A DNA stretch of 64,000 bases, taken from the NCBI GenBank assembly GCA_021802945.1, contig JAJZRE010000001.1:1-64000 (forward strand), read 5' to 3'. Position 1 is the stretch's first letter; every line of letters begins with the position of its first letter. Source of the DNA: Pseudomonadota bacterium. Its GTDB lineage: Bacteria; Pseudomonadota; Gammaproteobacteria; Burkholderiales; Thiobacillaceae. The notes beneath the pieces are model-generated. The model was not told where the DNA came from and did not search any database. It was given only the letters and a program-made list of their open reading frames with translations. The translations under genes were made by a program, and so were the position numbers. This document shows, one piece after another, positions 11,116 through 23,627 of this stretch.

Positions 11116-12397
11116 GATGTCATTCGTTCCTGGGCATGGGGGACTTCGAGAAACAGGCTGCAGCAGTCGCGCCCGCCGTTCTTTGCCTGGTAGAGGGCCT
11201 TGTCGGCGGCGTAATAGAGCGCCTGCGGCGCTTTCATGGAATGGTTGTACTGCGCGATCCCGACGCTGAGGCTGATGTTCAGGTGGGTCCCTTCGTATTC
11301 GAACGGGTGTGCCCGCACACTTTCCAGAAAAATCTCGACGAACATTCTGGCCTGCTCGCTATTCGTGTGATACAGCACGATAGCGAATTCGTCCCCACCG
11401 AGGCGCGCCGGCAAATCGGATTTGCGGACGTGCAGGCGCATCAGGGTGGCGATATCGCGCAGCACCGCATCGCCCGCGCCGTGGCCATGGCTGTCGTTGA
11501 TCCGCTTGAAGTGGTCGATATCGAACAGCACCAGCGTGATCTCTTCCGCATAGCGCTCGGACTGATGAAACATCCGCGACAGGGTTTCGTCGAATTTGCG
11601 GCGATTGGGCAACTCGGTCAGCCAGTCGGTCGTCGCCATGGTGCTGAGCAGGTCGAGCGCTTGCTCGAGTTCCCGGGTTCGCCCCCCAACTGAACGTTCT
11701 TCTCCCGCAACTCCTGGTTGGCAAAGTCGATCTTGCTGCGCAGCTTTTCGTGATAACTGGCCAGCGACTTGTTCATGGTATTGAATACCGACACCAGCCG
11801 CCCGATCTCGTCCCTGCTCTTCACTTCCAGATCGCGGGCGACGAACGAGCCGCCCTTTTCAGCGGCTTCTTCCATGGCCGTCGTCAGCTTGCTGATCGGC
11901 GAGACAATGCCCCTCGCGGTAAAGAAATAGACGATCAGCCCGAGACTCGCGCCAAAAATGATCTGTTCGGCAACAATCCGCCAATAGAGCGCGTCGAGTG
12001 CCTTTTCCAGCGCATCGGTCGAAATATCGACGGTCACGCCGCCGATATTCCGGCCGTTGAAAACGATGGGCGCCTCGAAGCGCTTGTAGGTTCCGCCTTC
12101 ATTCCCGTGAGCCTGGGTCATCACGCGACCGTTCTGGTTGCGGATGACGACGCGGATCACATTGGCCTGCCGCGCAACATTGGCGGCGAGGATTTCCAGG
12201 TTGCCATAATCGTATCCGGCAACCAGGGACGCAGCGCCGGAGGCGGTGGCATTGGCCACGCTCTGACCCGACTTGCCGATCAGTTCGCTGAGCGAGCCAC
12301 GCTCGTTCTGGACGCGAACCACGCTGATCGCGGCCGACGTGATCAGCACGCCTGTCATGACATAGCCGATAAGTTTGCTGCTCAAACCAACCTGCAA
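11112..12397 (-). pseudogene. HAMP-domain membrane sensor/GGDEF diguanylate cyclase split by a frameshift
   Basis: ORF 11618..12397 (TM, sensor, HAMP, coiled coil ...FANQELREKNVQLGG) and ORF 11112..11639 (TDWLTELPNRRKF...ARLGGDEFAIV) join as ...NVQLGGRTRELEQALDLLSTMATTDWLTELPNRRKF if one G is added to the G6 tract at 11682-11687. Confidence 0.75.
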
Positions 12398-12619
12398 CTC
12401 GACCTCCTGGACATGGGCCGCACGGTCAATCTTCCACGGTTATACGTAGTATCGGAGCTTCCCACGGGAACTGTAGGCGCACAGCCGCGGCGTGCTGTCC
12501 CGAAGCGGCGACTGCCCGGGCAAGGCTGGCCGCCCGAAATGCAGCCATATCCCGTAAAATGTCGTCTTTGAAGCAGATCGATTCGGCCCCGCCCCGGCGA
12601 CGCCCGAGCCCAACCCAGC

Positions 12620-15600
12620 ATGACCGCACGCCTGCGCGAGATTCCCTACAACTACACCTCGTTTTCCGACCGCGAAATCGTCATCCGCCTGCTCGGCGCC
12701 GATGCATGGCACGTACTCAACACCCTGCGCGGCGAACGCCGGACGGGGCGCTCGGCGCGCATGCTGTTCGAAGTGCTGGGCGATATCTGGGTGGTGCGGC
12801 GCAACCCCTACCTGGAAGACGACCTGCTCGACAATCCCAAGCGGCGGCAGATGCTGGTCGACGCCTTGCGGCATCGCCTCCACGAGATCGAGGTGCGGCG
12901 GCAGGGCAACGAGCTGGTCGGACAGCTGCTGGCGGCGGCGGAACGGGCGGTGCGCGAATTCGAGGCCTGGTTCGCCGACACCGCCAGCCTGCGCGCGCGC
13001 ATCCTGCGCCGCCTGGGGGGCGTCACCCGGCGCGACAACATCGCGTTCGACGGCCTGGCGCGCGTCTCGCACGTCACCGATGCGACCGACTGGCGCGTGG
13101 AATACCCCTTCGTGGTGCTGACCCCGGACACCGAAGCCGAGATGGCCGCGCTGGTGGCCGGGCTGATCGAACTGGGGCTGACCATCATCCCGCGCGGCGG
13201 CGGCACCGGCTACACCGGCGGCGCGGTGCCGCTCACGGATCGTGCCGCGGTCGTCAACACCGAAAAGCTCGAAGCGATGAGCGCGGTCGAGATGCTGCAC
13301 CTGCCGGGCTGCGAATTCGAGGTTCCCACCATCCATTGTGGCGCCGGCGTGGTGACCAAGCGGGTGATGGACGCGGCCGACGCCGCCGGTCTGGTGTTCG
13401 CGGTCGACCCGACCTCGGCCGACGCCTCGACCATCGGCGGCAACGTATCGATGAACGCGGGCGGCAAAAAGGCCGTGCTGTGGGGCACCGCGCTGGACAA
13501 CCTGGTGTCGTGGAAGATGGTCACGCCGGACGCCGACTGGATCGAAGTGAGCCGCCTCAACCACAACCTCGGCAAGATCCACGATGTGGCCGCGGCCACC
13601 TTCGAAGTTCGCCGCTTTGCCGCCGACGGCAAGACGCCCAAAGGCTCGCCGGAAATTCTCACCATCCCCGGCAGCCGCTTTCGCAAGACGGGGCTGGGCA
13701 AGGACGTCACCGACAAGTTCCTCGCCGGCCTGCCCGGCATCCAGAAGGAGGGCTGCGACGGCCTCATCACCTCGGCGCGCTTCGTCCTCCACCGGCTGCC
13801 CGAACACACCCGCACCGTCTGTCTGGAATTCTTCGGTACGGCACGCGACGCCACCCCGGCGATCGTCGAAATCAAGGACTACTGCGACGCCCACCCCGAG
13901 GTCCTGCTGGCCGGCCTGGAGCACCTCGACGCCCGCTACGTCAAGGCGGTCGGCTATGCGACCAAGGCGCCGCGCGCCGCGCGCCCGAACATGGTGCTGC
14001 TGATCGACGTGGTGTCGGACAACGAAGTGGCCGTCGGCGAAGCCGCGTCGAAGATCGTCCAGCTCGCCAACATGCGCGGGGGCGAAGGCTTCATCGCGGT
14101 GTCGGCGGAGACGCGCAAGAAATTCTGGCTCGACCGCGCCCGCACAGCGGCCATCGCGGCGCACACCAACGCGTTCAAGATCAACGAGGACGTGGTGATT
14201 CCGCTGCCGCGCCTGGGCGACTACACCGACGGCATCGAGCGCATCAACATCGAACTGTCGATCGCCAACAAGCTGCGGCTGCTCGATGCGCTGGCCGCGT
14301 TCTTTGCCGCGCCGCTGCCCCTGCTGGAGGACGACGATACCGTCGCCGATCCGGCGCAGGTGGCGGAAAAGCAGGCCCAGGCGCGCACCCTGATCGCCGC
14401 CGCGCAGGCCCGCTGGGCCGGCTACCTGACCAACCTCGATGCGCCGCACGAGAACGGAACGATCTTCACCGCGCTGCGCGACAAGCACCTCCGCGTGTCA
14501 TGGAAGCGCGAGGTGCGGCGCGAACTGCACCAGTTGTTCATCGGCCGCGAATACACCCCGGTGCTCGAGTCCTGCGACCGCATCCACGGCGAGATTCTGA
14601 AAAGCCGCGTGTTCGTGGCGTTGCACATGCACGCCGGCGACGGCAACGTGCACACCAACATTCCGGTCAACTCCGATGACTATGCGATGCTGCAGTCCGC
14701 CAACGCCGCGGTCGCCCGCATCATGAAACTGGCCACCGACCTCGGCGGGGTGATCTCGGGCGAGCACGGCATCGGGCTGACCAAGCTGGAATTCCTCGAC
14801 GAGGCGACCATCGCGACCTTCGCCGACTACAAGCAGAAGGTCGACCCTGCGCATCGCTTCAACAAGGGCAAGCTGCTGCCCGGCGCCGACCTGCGCAATG
14901 CCTACACGCCGTCGTTCAGCCTGCTGGAGGCCGAGTCGATCATCCTCGAAGCCTCCGAAACCGGCGCGATCGCCGATTCGATCAAGGACTGCCTGCGCTG
15001 CGGCAAGTGCAAGCCGGTGTGCAACACGCACATTCCGCGCGCCAACCTGCTCTACTCGCCGCGCAACAAGATCCTCGCCACCTCGCTGCTGATCGAGGCC
15101 TTCCTGTACGAGGAACAGACGCGGCGCGGCGTGTCGCTGAAGCACTTCGACGAATTCGGCGATGTCGCCGACCACTGCACCGTCTGCCACAAGTGCAAGA
15201 ATCCCTGCCCGGTCGACATCGACTTCGGCGACGTCTCGATCGCCATGCGCAACATGCTGCGCAAGCAGGGCAAGAAGAAATTCAACCCCGGCACCTGGGC
15301 GTCGATGGCCTTCCTCAACGCGACCGACCCCGCCACCATCAAGGCGCTGCGGAAACCGCTGATCGAATGGGGCTACGCCAGCCAGCGGTTCGGTCACCAG
15401 TTGTTCAAGCGCATGGGCCTGATCCAGGCGCAGACCCAACACCCCCCAGCCACGCTGGGCCGGCCGAAGCCTGTCGCGCAGGTGATTCACCTGGTCAACA
15501 AACCGATGCCGGGCGGGCTGCCGAAGAAGACCTCGCGCGCGCTGCTCGGGCTGGAAGATCCGTCGATCGTCCCCATCCTGCGCAATCCGGCCAAGCTGTC

Positions 15601-16390
15601 CGACGACTCCGATGCGGTGTTCTATTTTCCGGGCTGCGGCTCGGAACGGCTGTTTTCCCAGATCGGGCTCGCCACCCAGGCCATGCTGTTCGAACTCGGC
15701 GCCCAGACCGTGCTGCCGCCGGGCTACCTCTGTTGCGGCTATCCGCAAACCGCGGGCGGCCAGGCCGACAAGGGCGAGGCGATCACCGCGGCCAACCGCG
15801 TGCTGTTCCACCGCGTCGCCAACACGCTCAACTACCTCGACATCAAGACGGTGATCGTGTCATGCGGCACCTGCATGGACCAGCTGCTGAAATACGAATT
15901 CGGGAAGATCTTCCCCGGCTGCCGCCTGCTCGACATCCACGAATACCTCATGGAAAAAGGCGTCAGGCTCGACAACGTGCGCGGCGAGCAATACCTCTTC
16001 CACGACCCCTGCCACACGCCGATGAAGACCCACGCGCCGATGAAGGTCGCCAACACGCTGCTGGGCGGCGGCGTGCGCCTTTCGGACCGCTGCTGCGGCG
16101 AGTCCGGGACGCTTGCCGTCAGCCGGCCCGACATCTCGACGCAGATCCGCTTCCGCAAGGAAGAGGAAATCCGCTCCGGCGTCGCCGCCGTCGCCAAAGA
16201 CAATCAGCCGGTCAAGCTGCTCACCAGCTGTCCCTCCTGCCTGCAGGGGCTGGCGCGCTACAGCGACGACACCGGCACCGAGCCGGACTACATCGTGATC
16301 GAACTCGCCAAGAAGCTGCTGGGCGAGAACTGGATGGCGAGCTACCTCGCGCGCGTGGGGAACGGCGGCATCGAGCGGGTACTGCTGTGA
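12620..16390 (+). CDS. large FAD/FMN-binding oxidoreductase (DUF3683 + FAD_binding_4/FAD-oxidase C + 2x[4Fe-4S] + CCG domains), D-lactate/glycolate dehydrogenase-like
   Basis: 1256 aa; [83 protein letters not shown]...CCGESG. Confidence 0.93.
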   Translation: MTARLREIPYNYTSFSDREIVIRLLGADAWHVLNTLRGERRTGRSARMLFEVLGDIWVVRRNPYLEDDLLDNPKRRQMLVDALRHRLHEIEVRRQGNELVGQLLAAAERAVREFEAWFADTASLRARILRRLGGVTRRDNIAFDGLARVSHVTDATDWRVEYPFVVLTPDTEAEMAALVAGLIELGLTIIPRGGGTGYTGGAVPLTDRAAVVNTEKLEAMSAVEMLHLPGCEFEVPTIHCGAGVVTKRVMDAADAAGLVFAVDPTSADASTIGGNVSMNAGGKKAVLWGTALDNLVSWKMVTPDADWIEVSRLNHNLGKIHDVAAATFEVRRFAADGKTPKGSPEILTIPGSRFRKTGLGKDVTDKFLAGLPGIQKEGCDGLITSARFVLHRLPEHTRTVCLEFFGTARDATPAIVEIKDYCDAHPEVLLAGLEHLDARYVKAVGYATKAPRAARPNMVLLIDVVSDNEVAVGEAASKIVQLANMRGGEGFIAVSAETRKKFWLDRARTAAIAAHTNAFKINEDVVIPLPRLGDYTDGIERINIELSIANKLRLLDALAAFFAAPLPLLEDDDTVADPAQVAEKQAQARTLIAAAQARWAGYLTNLDAPHENGTIFTALRDKHLRVSWKREVRRELHQLFIGREYTPVLESCDRIHGEILKSRVFVALHMHAGDGNVHTNIPVNSDDYAMLQSANAAVARIMKLATDLGGVISGEHGIGLTKLEFLDEATIATFADYKQKVDPAHRFNKGKLLPGADLRNAYTPSFSLLEAESIILEASETGAIADSIKDCLRCGKCKPVCNTHIPRANLLYSPRNKILATSLLIEAFLYEEQTRRGVSLKHFDEFGDVADHCTVCHKCKNPCPVDIDFGDVSIAMRNMLRKQGKKKFNPGTWASMAFLNATDPATIKALRKPLIEWGYASQRFGHQLFKRMGLIQAQTQHPPATLGRPKPVAQVIHLVNKPMPGGLPKKTSRALLGLEDPSIVPILRNPAKLSDDSDAVFYFPGCGSERLFSQIGLATQAMLFELGAQTVLPPGYLCCGYPQTAGGQADKGEAITAANRVLFHRVANTLNYLDIKTVIVSCGTCMDQLLKYEFGKIFPGCRLLDIHEYLMEKGVRLDNVRGEQYLFHDPCHTPMKTHAPMKVANTLLGGGVRLSDRCCGESGTLAVSRPDISTQIRFRKEEEIRSGVAAVAKDNQPVKLLTSCPSCLQGLARYSDDTGTEPDYIVIELAKKLLGENWMASYLARVGNGGIERVLL

Positions 16391-16812
16391 GCTGTCCCCT
16401 GTGCGACACCCCGGGCGGTACGCCGCTGTGGCAGGACGATCTCTGCCGCGTCGTGCGCGCCGACGAACCGGATTACCCCGGCTTTCTGCGCGTCATCCTG
16501 AACGCCCACGTCAAGGAAATGACCGACCTGGCTGCCGCCGACCAGCAGGCCTTGATGGGCGCGGTGCTGGCGGCCGAAGCGGCATTGCGCGAGGTGCTGG
16601 GGCCGGACAAGATCAACCTCGCCTCGCTCGGCAACATGGTGCCGCATGTGCACTGGCACGTGATCCCGCGGTTTGCGGACGACCCGCACTTTCCCAATCC
16701 GGTCTGGGGCGCCAGACGGCGCAGCACGCCGCACGCCGCGTCCGCCGATCTGGATGCGCAGCTTGCGGCCGCTCTCAGCCGACGGCTTGGCCGCGCCCGG
16801 GAAACGGAATGA
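16387..16812 (+). CDS. HIT family protein
   Basis: GTG start overlapping the previous stop (GTGA); [11 protein letters not shown]...[14 protein letters not shown] with the HxHxHxx HIT motif. Confidence 0.92.
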   Translation: MSCPLCDTPGGTPLWQDDLCRVVRADEPDYPGFLRVILNAHVKEMTDLAAADQQALMGAVLAAEAALREVLGPDKINLASLGNMVPHVHWHVIPRFADDPHFPNPVWGARRRSTPHAASADLDAQLAAALSRRLGRARETE

Positions 16813-18127
16813 CGGCGGCGCCCGGTTGTACGCTGGCCTGCTGCATGCGCTGGGCCGGGAAGATGGCCGCAAAGGTGCTGCCCTTGCCGGGAATCGACTG
16901 GATTTCCAGCCGCGCGCCGTGGCGGGTGAGGACATGCTTGACGATGGCAAGCCCCAGCCCGGTGCCCCCGGTTTCGCGCGAGCGGCTGCGATCGACCCGG
17001 TAGAAGCGCTCGGTCAGGCGCGGGATATGCTCTGCGGCGATGCCTTCACCGGTGTCGGTGACGGCAAACACGCCTTCACCGGCGCGCTCGCGCCATACGA
17101 GGGTGATCTCGCCGCCTTCCGGCGTGTAGCGCACCGCGTTCGACACCAGGTTGCCGAGCGCGCTGCGGATTTCCTGCAGGCTGCCTTTCAGCCCGGCGGC
17201 GCTTTCCAGTTGCAGGTTGACCCGGTGCCGCCCGCGGCTCAGCGACTCGGCCTCCGCTTTCAGCGCCCGCGCCAGTTCGGGGACGTCGACGGGCTCGTCC
17301 TTGAGGGCATGGTCGGCGCTCTCCAGCCGTGACAGGATCAGCAAATCGTCCAGGAGATGCTGCATGCGGCGGGTGTGGTCCAGCATCAGGTCGAAATAAT
17401 GGCGGGTCTCGGCGGCAGGCAGGTCGTTCGCATCGGCCAGGGTTTCGACGAAACCGCCGACCACCGTCAGGGGCGTGCGCAGTTCGTGCGAGACATTGGC
17501 GATGAAGTCGCGGCGCATCGCATCGACGCGTTCGAGGTCGGTGATGTCGCGGGCGACCAGCAGCTTTTGCGACTCGCCGAACGGCACGAGCTGCAGGGAC
17601 AGGGTGAGCTCGCGATTGACCGGCGACTTGCAGACCAGGCGCCGCGAATAATCGGCGGCGTCAAGAAAGTCCAGGAACTGTGCCTGACGCAGCAGGTAAC
17701 GGATGAACTGGCCACGATCGCGCTCGCAGTCCAGCCCCATGTATTTGCGGGAGGCAGGATTGCACCATTCGATCTGTTCGCTGCCGTTGAGGATGACCAT
17801 GCCGTCGGGCACGGCCATCGCGGCATGTTCGAACTGTTCGAGCGCGGAGGTGAGCTGGCCGCGGCTGGCTTTCTGGCGCTTCTGGAGTTTTTGCAGCCGG
17901 TAGAAGATGTCGCCCCAGGTGCCGGTGGCGTCGGGCGGCTCGACTTCGTCCGGGTTCTCCAGCCAGCGCGCCAGGCGGAATTCCTGCCACAGGCGGCGCA
18001 GCATGACGAAGGCCTGGACGCCGGCCAGAAATCCCAGCGCAGCCACCCAGCCGGAGCCCGCCCACAGAATCAGCGCCACCAGCAATACGCTGGCCAGCAC
18101 ACTGAGCGGACGCCACCAGAAACCCAT
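16775..18127 (-). CDS. phoR: phosphate regulon sensor histidine kinase PhoR
   Basis: 450 aa; N-terminal TM, PAS, FIANVSHELRTPLTVVGGFVETL, GTGLGLAIVKHVLTRHGA; adjacent to phoB. Confidence 0.93.
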   Translation of the reverse strand: MGFWWRPLSVLASVLLVALILWAGSGWVAALGFLAGVQAFVMLRRLWQEFRLARWLENPDEVEPPDATGTWGDIFYRLQKLQKRQKASRGQLTSALEQFEHAAMAVPDGMVILNGSEQIEWCNPASRKYMGLDCERDRGQFIRYLLRQAQFLDFLDAADYSRRLVCKSPVNRELTLSLQLVPFGESQKLLVARDITDLERVDAMRRDFIANVSHELRTPLTVVGGFVETLADANDLPAAETRHYFDLMLDHTRRMQHLLDDLLILSRLESADHALKDEPVDVPELARALKAEAESLSRGRHRVNLQLESAAGLKGSLQEIRSALGNLVSNAVRYTPEGGEITLVWRERAGEGVFAVTDTGEGIAAEHIPRLTERFYRVDRSRSRETGGTGLGLAIVKHVLTRHGARLEIQSIPGKGSTFAAIFPAQRMQQASVQPGAAVIPFPGRGQAVG

Positions 18128-18157
18128 GCTTATCTGCCCAAAAACCCGGTGAACGGA

Positions 18158-18850
18158 TTATCCCACGTCGGCCGAAAAGCGGTAACCCGATCCGCGCACG
18201 GTCTGGATCAGGTCGGCATGGCCGGACGGCTCCAGCGCCAGGCGCAGGCGGCGGATGTGGACGTCGACCGTGCGCTCCTCGACGAACACGTCGTCGCCCC
18301 ATACCTGGTCGAGCAACTGGGTGCGCGAGTAGACCCGCTCGGGGTGGGTCATGAAGAAGTGCAGCAGACGGAACTCGGTCGGACCCAGTTCCAGGGCCTG
18401 CCCTTTGCCCTGCACGCGGTGGCTGACGGGGTCGAGCCTGAGGCCGTTGATTTCCACCGGCTCGTCGGTCATCTGCGGCGCGCGGCGGCGCAGGACGGCC
18501 TTGATGCGCGACACCAGTTCGCGCGGCGAGAACGGCTTGGTGATGTAGTCGTCGGCGCCGGTATCCAGCCCCAGCACCTTGTCGCGTTCCTCGCCGCGCG
18601 CGGTCAGCATGATGATGGGGATCGGCTGGTAGCGCTCGTCGCTGCGCAGACGCTTGCACAGGTCGATGCCCGACATGCCGGGCAGCATCCAGTCGAGCAG
18701 GATGACGTCGGGCAGGGTGTTCTTGAGGAATTTCAGCGCGTGTTCGGCGTCGCTGGCGGCGGTGACCTGATGGCCGGCCTGCGCCAGATTGAATTTCAGC
18801 AGCTCCTGAATTCCGGGTTCGTCCTCGACCAGCAAGATATTGGCAGCCAT
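18158..18850 (-). CDS. phoB: phosphate regulon response regulator PhoB
   Basis: 230 aa; receiver plus winged helix ([53 protein letters not shown]). Confidence 0.94.
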   Translation of the reverse strand: MAANILLVEDEPGIQELLKFNLAQAGHQVTAASDAEHALKFLKNTLPDVILLDWMLPGMSGIDLCKRLRSDERYQPIPIIMLTARGEERDKVLGLDTGADDYITKPFSPRELVSRIKAVLRRRAPQMTDEPVEINGLRLDPVSHRVQGKGQALELGPTEFRLLHFFMTHPERVYSRTQLLDQVWGDDVFVEERTVDVHIRRLRLALEPSGHADLIQTVRGSGYRFSADVG

Positions 18851-18988
18851 GTTGATTCCAGCCTTGATTGAATGTTGGCCATCCTATGACAGCAGTATGA
18901 CTGATTTATGACACCCGCGCCCCCCACAAAACCCGCGCCAGCCTGCGCGCTGGTAGAATTCCCGGCTGATTCGCTCATCCCCTCTGCC

Positions 18989-19723
18989 ATGGATAAAATC
19001 ACCCATTTCGGCTACAAGCAGGTCGCCGAATCCGAAAAGGCCGCCAAGGTGGCCGAGGTCTTCCATTCCGTCGCCGCGCAGTACGACGTCATGAACGACC
19101 TCATGTCGGCCGGCCTGCACCGGTTGTGGAAGCGCTTTGCCGTGGCGCAGGCGGGCCTGCGACCCGGGATGCGCGTGCTCGACGTCGCCGGCGGCACCGC
19201 CGACCTGACGCGCCTGTTTTTGAAGGAAGTCGGCGACACCGGCACCGTGCTGCTCACCGACATCAACTTCTCCATGCTGCGCGAAGGCCGCGACCGCATG
19301 CTGAACGAGGGCAGGACGCCGCCCACGGTGCAGTGCGACGGCGAGCGGCTGCCGTTTCCCGATAATTATTTCGATTGTGTGTCGGTGGCCTTCGGCCTCC
19401 GCAACATGACCCACAAGGACCAGGCGCTGGCCGAGATGAACCGCGTGCTGAAACCCGGCGGGCGCCTGCTGGTGCTGGAGTTCTCCAAGGTGTGGAAGCC
19501 GCTGGAGCCCGCCTACGACCTGTATTCCTTCAAGCTGCTGCCGCTGATGGGCAAGCTTGTCGCCAAGGACGCCGACAGCTACCAGTATCTGGCCGAGTCG
19601 ATCCGCATGCACCCCGGCCAGGAAGAGCTCAAGGCAATGATGGAAACGGCCGGTTTCGCCAAGGTGGGCTACCACAACCTGACCGCCGGCGTCGTCGCGC
19701 TGCACAAGGGCTTCAAGGTTTGA
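18989..19723 (+). CDS. ubiE: bifunctional demethylmenaquinone methyltransferase/2-methoxy-6-polyprenyl-1,4-benzoquinol methylase
   Basis: [50 protein letters not shown]... Confidence 0.97.
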   Translation: MDKITHFGYKQVAESEKAAKVAEVFHSVAAQYDVMNDLMSAGLHRLWKRFAVAQAGLRPGMRVLDVAGGTADLTRLFLKEVGDTGTVLLTDINFSMLREGRDRMLNEGRTPPTVQCDGERLPFPDNYFDCVSVAFGLRNMTHKDQALAEMNRVLKPGGRLLVLEFSKVWKPLEPAYDLYSFKLLPLMGKLVAKDADSYQYLAESIRMHPGQEELKAMMETAGFAKVGYHNLTAGVVALHKGFKV

Positions 19724-20298
19724 TCGCTGAAGGTCTCATCGAGCGCAGCCTCAACCACCTGCTGCGCCAGTCGCCCGGCGCGGCCGAGGCGCTGGTCCGG
19801 CACGCCGGCGCGGGCGTGCGCTTCGAGCTGACGCTCGCCCGATTCGATTTCCGCATCGCCGACGACGGCTGTTTCTCCGAGGCCGTGGTGGAGGCCCCCG
19901 ACGCCATCATCCGCCCGACTGCCGCACTCGTCGCCCGCCTGCCCTTCTTCGGCCGCGATGCGCTGCGCCAGGCCGATTTCAGCGGCGACCCCGCGCTGCT
20001 CGCCACGCTCGATCGCGTGTTCAAGCAATTGAACTGGGATGTCGAAGCCGACCTCGCGCCATGGGTTGGCGACATCGCCGCGCACCGCCTGCATGCCTTC
20101 GGGCACGATGCCCTCGCCGGCGCCTCGCGCGTCTTCTCCGCGCTCGGCCACAACGCCGGCGAATACATGGTCGAGGAGGCCGGCATGATGGCGCGCCATG
20201 TCGACGTGACGCGCTTCAACCGCGAGGTTGACGCGCTGGCCGACGATGCGGCAAGGCTGGAAGCCCGCCTGCGACGATTGGAGACAGGCGACGCATGA
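19720..20298 (+). CDS. ubiJ: ubiquinone biosynthesis accessory factor UbiJ (SCP2 domain)
   Basis: Frame open from TTG 19720, overlapping the ubiE stop; SCP2-like N-terminus, C-terminal coiled coil ([27 protein letters not shown]); between ubiE and ubiB. Confidence 0.88.
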   Translation: MIAEGLIERSLNHLLRQSPGAAEALVRHAGAGVRFELTLARFDFRIADDGCFSEAVVEAPDAIIRPTAALVARLPFFGRDALRQADFSGDPALLATLDRVFKQLNWDVEADLAPWVGDIAAHRLHAFGHDALAGASRVFSALGHNAGEYMVEEAGMMARHVDVTRFNREVDALADDAARLEARLRRLETGDA

Positions 20299-21839
20299 AG
20301 CTGCTGCGCCTCGTCCGCATCCTCACCGTCGGCCTGCGCTTCGGCCTGGAGGAATTCTTTCTCGGCCACGAGCGGGTGCGGCCGCTGCGCTGGCTGGTGC
20401 GCGTCACCCTTTTCTGGCGCCCCCTGACCGAGCCGCGCGGGGTGCGCCTGCGACGCGCGCTGGAGGCACTGGGCCCGATCTTCGTCAAGTTCGGACAGAT
20501 GCTCTCGACCCGGCGCGACCTGGTGCCACTCGACATCGCCGACGAGCTCGCCCAGCTGCAGGACCGGGTGCCGCCGTTTCCCTCGAACGAGGCCATCGCC
20601 ACGCTGGAATCAGCGTACAGGAAACCGCTGGCCGAGGTATTCGCCGAATTCGACGCCACGCCGGTCGCCTCGGCCTCGGTCGCGCAGGTGCATTTCGCCC
20701 GCCTGCACTCGCCCCCTTCAGGGGGTGACGGCACGCCCGTCGCGGTCAAGGTGCTGCGGCCCGGCATCGCGCCGGTGATCGCGCACGACGTGTCGCTGCT
20801 CTATGCCGCCGCCGGCCTGGTGGAGAAGCTGTTCGCCGACGGCAGGCGGCTGCGGCCGCGCGAGGTCGTGGCGGAGTTCGAAAAGCATCTGGGTGACGAA
20901 CTCGACCTGATGCGCGAAGCCGCCAACTGCTCGCAGCTGCGGCGCAACTTCAAGGATTCGCCGCTGCTGCTGGTGCCCGAGGTGTACTGGGACTACTGCG
21001 GCCGCGACGTCATGGTGATGGACCGCATGGACGGCATCCCGGTGAGCCAGATCGAGCGCCTGCGCGAATCCGGCGTCGACATTCCGAAACTCGCCGCCAC
21101 CGGGGTGGAAATCTTCTTCACCCAGGTGTTCCGCGACGGCTTCTTCCACGCCGACATGCACCCCGGCAACATCCTGGTGCGCCCCGGCTCCGAGCAGTAC
21201 ATCGCGCTCGACTTCGGCATCATGGGCACGCTGACCGAGGTCGACAAGCAGTACCTCGCGCGCAACTTCCTCGCCTTCTTCCGCCGCGACTACAAGGGCG
21301 TGGCGCTGGCCCACCTGGAATCCGGCTGGGTGCCGGCCGACACCCGCATCGACGAACTCGAGGCCGCGGTGCGCGCCGTATGCGAGCCGGTGTTCGACCG
21401 CCCGCTGAAGGACATTTCCTTCGGCCGCGTGCTGCTGCAGCTGTTCCAGGCCTCGCGCCGCTTCAACGTGGAAATCCAGCCGCAGCTGGTGCTGCTGCAG
21501 AAGACGCTGCTCAACATCGAGGGCCTCGGGCGCCAGCTCGATCCCGAACTCGACCTGTGGAAGACCGCCAAGCCCTTCCTCGAACGCTGGATGAACGAGC
21601 AGGTCGGCTGGCGCGCACTGGTGAAAAACCTGCAGACCGAAGCGCCCAAATGGGCCGCGCTGCTGCCGCAGCTGCCGCGGCTGGCGCATCACGCCCTGAA
21701 CGAAAACCGGCTCGCCCAGCTGGAAGCCGGACTGACCTTGTTGTTGCGCCAGCAACATACGCGCAACCGCTGGCTGGGCCTCATGGCCGGCCTGTTGGCG
21801 GCGATTGCGGCCGGGACCTTCATTCTGATTTTCCGCTAG
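20295..21839 (+). CDS. ubiB: ubiquinone biosynthesis protein kinase-like UbiB
   Basis: 514 aa ABC1/ADCK family: [46 protein letters not shown], two C-terminal TM segments. Confidence 0.97.
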   Translation: MKLLRLVRILTVGLRFGLEEFFLGHERVRPLRWLVRVTLFWRPLTEPRGVRLRRALEALGPIFVKFGQMLSTRRDLVPLDIADELAQLQDRVPPFPSNEAIATLESAYRKPLAEVFAEFDATPVASASVAQVHFARLHSPPSGGDGTPVAVKVLRPGIAPVIAHDVSLLYAAAGLVEKLFADGRRLRPREVVAEFEKHLGDELDLMREAANCSQLRRNFKDSPLLLVPEVYWDYCGRDVMVMDRMDGIPVSQIERLRESGVDIPKLAATGVEIFFTQVFRDGFFHADMHPGNILVRPGSEQYIALDFGIMGTLTEVDKQYLARNFLAFFRRDYKGVALAHLESGWVPADTRIDELEAAVRAVCEPVFDRPLKDISFGRVLLQLFQASRRFNVEIQPQLVLLQKTLLNIEGLGRQLDPELDLWKTAKPFLERWMNEQVGWRALVKNLQTEAPKWAALLPQLPRLAHHALNENRLAQLEAGLTLLLRQQHTRNRWLGLMAGLLAAIAAGTFILIFR

Positions 21840-21848
21840 GGACGCCCC

Positions 21849-23285
21849 ATGCTGATCGGTTTTGTCATCCTCTACCTGCTCATCTCCATCGGCGTCGGCA
21901 TGTACGCCGCCACGCGCGTCCACAATTCCCGCGATTACGTCGTGGCGGGGCGCCATCTTCCGATCTATATCGTTACCGCCACGGTCTTCGCCACCTGGTT
22001 CGGCTCGGAAACCGTCCTTGGCATCCCCGCCACTTTCCTCAAGGAAGGCCTGCACGGCATCGTTTCCGATCCCTTCGGCTCTTCGATGTGCCTGATCCTG
22101 GTGGGGCTGTTTTTCGCCCGCAAGCTCTACCGGATGAACCTCCTCACCATTACCGACTACTACCGCAAGCGCTACGGCCGCAAGGTGGAGGTCATCACCG
22201 GCGTGGCCATCATCCTTTCCTACCTGGGCTGGGTGTCGGCCCAGATGACGGCCCTCGGCCTGGTCTTCAACATCCTGTCCCAGGGCGTCATCACGCAAAC
22301 CCAGGGCACCCTGATCGGCGCCGCCATCGTGCTGCTCTACACGCTTTACGGCGGGATGTGGTCGGTGGCGCTGACCGATTTCTTCCAGATGACCATCATC
22401 ATCGTCGGCCTGCTGTATATCCTGTATGTGGCGTCGGACATGGCGGGCGGGCTCGGGCATGTGGTCCAGCACGCCGCACAGAAGGGCCGGTTCAACTTCT
22501 GGCCGGAAGCCAACGCCCGCGACGTGATCGCCTTCATCGCCGCCTGGATCACCATGATGTTCGGCTCCATCCCCCAGCAGGACGTGTTCCAGCGGGTAAT
22601 GTCCGCCAAGAGCGAAAACGTCGCGGTCGCCGGCTCGGTCTTGGGCGGCAGTTTCTACTTCTTCTTCGCCTTCGTGCCGCTCACCATCGCCTATTCGGCC
22701 ACGCTGATCGATCCCAATCTCGTGTCCGGCCTGCTGGACAAGGATTCGCAGATGATCCTGCCTCAGCTCATCCTCAACCACATGCCCGTGTTCGCCCAGA
22801 TCATGTTCTTCGGCGCCCTGCTCTCCGCCATCATGAGCACGGCCTCGGGCACCCTGCTGGCGCCTTCCGTCACCTTCTCCGAAAACATCATCAAGCCCTA
22901 CCTGCCGCACCACAACGACAAGACCCTGCTGCTCACCATGCGCATCGTGGTGGTGGGCTTCGCCGCCATCGTCACGCTGTTTTCGCTGTACTCCGACGCC
23001 TCCATTTACCAGATGGTGGAGAATGCCTACAAGGTCACGCTCGTGGTCGCCTTCGTTCCGCTGGTTTCGGGCCTGTACTGGCAGCGCGCCAACAAGCAGG
23101 GGGCGTATCTCTCGATCGCCCTGGGTCTCGCGGCCTGGCTTCCCATGGAAGTCTGGCTGCCGGAAGGCACGGCGTTGCTGCCGCCGCAGTTCGCAGGGTT
23201 CCTGGCCAGCATGGCGGGCATGATCCTGGGTTCGCTGGCGCCGCAGCTTCTCGGCGGCCGGCGGCATCTCCGGAAACACGCCTAG
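21849..23285 (+). CDS. sodium:solute symporter family (SSS) transporter
   Basis: 478 aa polytopic protein; SRDYVVAGRHLPIYIVTATVFATWFGSETVLGIPATF, GGMWSVALTDFFQMTIIIVGL. Confidence 0.92.
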   Translation: MLIGFVILYLLISIGVGMYAATRVHNSRDYVVAGRHLPIYIVTATVFATWFGSETVLGIPATFLKEGLHGIVSDPFGSSMCLILVGLFFARKLYRMNLLTITDYYRKRYGRKVEVITGVAIILSYLGWVSAQMTALGLVFNILSQGVITQTQGTLIGAAIVLLYTLYGGMWSVALTDFFQMTIIIVGLLYILYVASDMAGGLGHVVQHAAQKGRFNFWPEANARDVIAFIAAWITMMFGSIPQQDVFQRVMSAKSENVAVAGSVLGGSFYFFFAFVPLTIAYSATLIDPNLVSGLLDKDSQMILPQLILNHMPVFAQIMFFGALLSAIMSTASGTLLAPSVTFSENIIKPYLPHHNDKTLLLTMRIVVVGFAAIVTLFSLYSDASIYQMVENAYKVTLVVAFVPLVSGLYWQRANKQGAYLSIALGLAAWLPMEVWLPEGTALLPPQFAGFLASMAGMILGSLAPQLLGGRRHLRKHA

Positions 23286-23627
23286 CCTCCACGGCTTGAC
23301 AACCCGGCCGCAACCCGGCGGGCGATCGCTGCGCGTTTGCAGGAATCCATTCGAAGCGTGCCAATAAAGCGGGCGTCGATCTTATTGGCCTGCCAGGTCT
23401 GGGATATCAACGAAATTCGCCACGAAGGAGGCAGCCAACCACCTCCAATAGCAGGCATGGTTGCGAGCGTGACCGGAGCTGTTGACGACAGCACGGCAGC
23501 ACAACCCCACAAGACGTCGATTTTTTTTACACCCACGAGTGGCTTTGTACTTGCTACCCCATTGTGTTCTCCCGGAAAAATACATAACACATTGTAGTTA
23601 AATGTATTTCTTACAATTCAATTTTTC

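Noticed and set aside
12440-14488. 682-aa minus-strand ORF antisense to the FAD oxidoreductase
   Set aside because: Low-complexity, Arg/Gly/His/Val-rich translation typical of the antisense of GC-rich genes; the plus-strand protein has clear motifs.
20718-23279. 853-aa minus-strand ORF antisense to ubiB and the SSS transporter
   Set aside because: Composition artefact; both plus-strand genes are well supported.
23337-23597. Short ORFs between the SSS transporter and the PEP-CTERM gene
   Set aside because: No RBS, no recognisable family; region looks like non-coding regulatory sequence.
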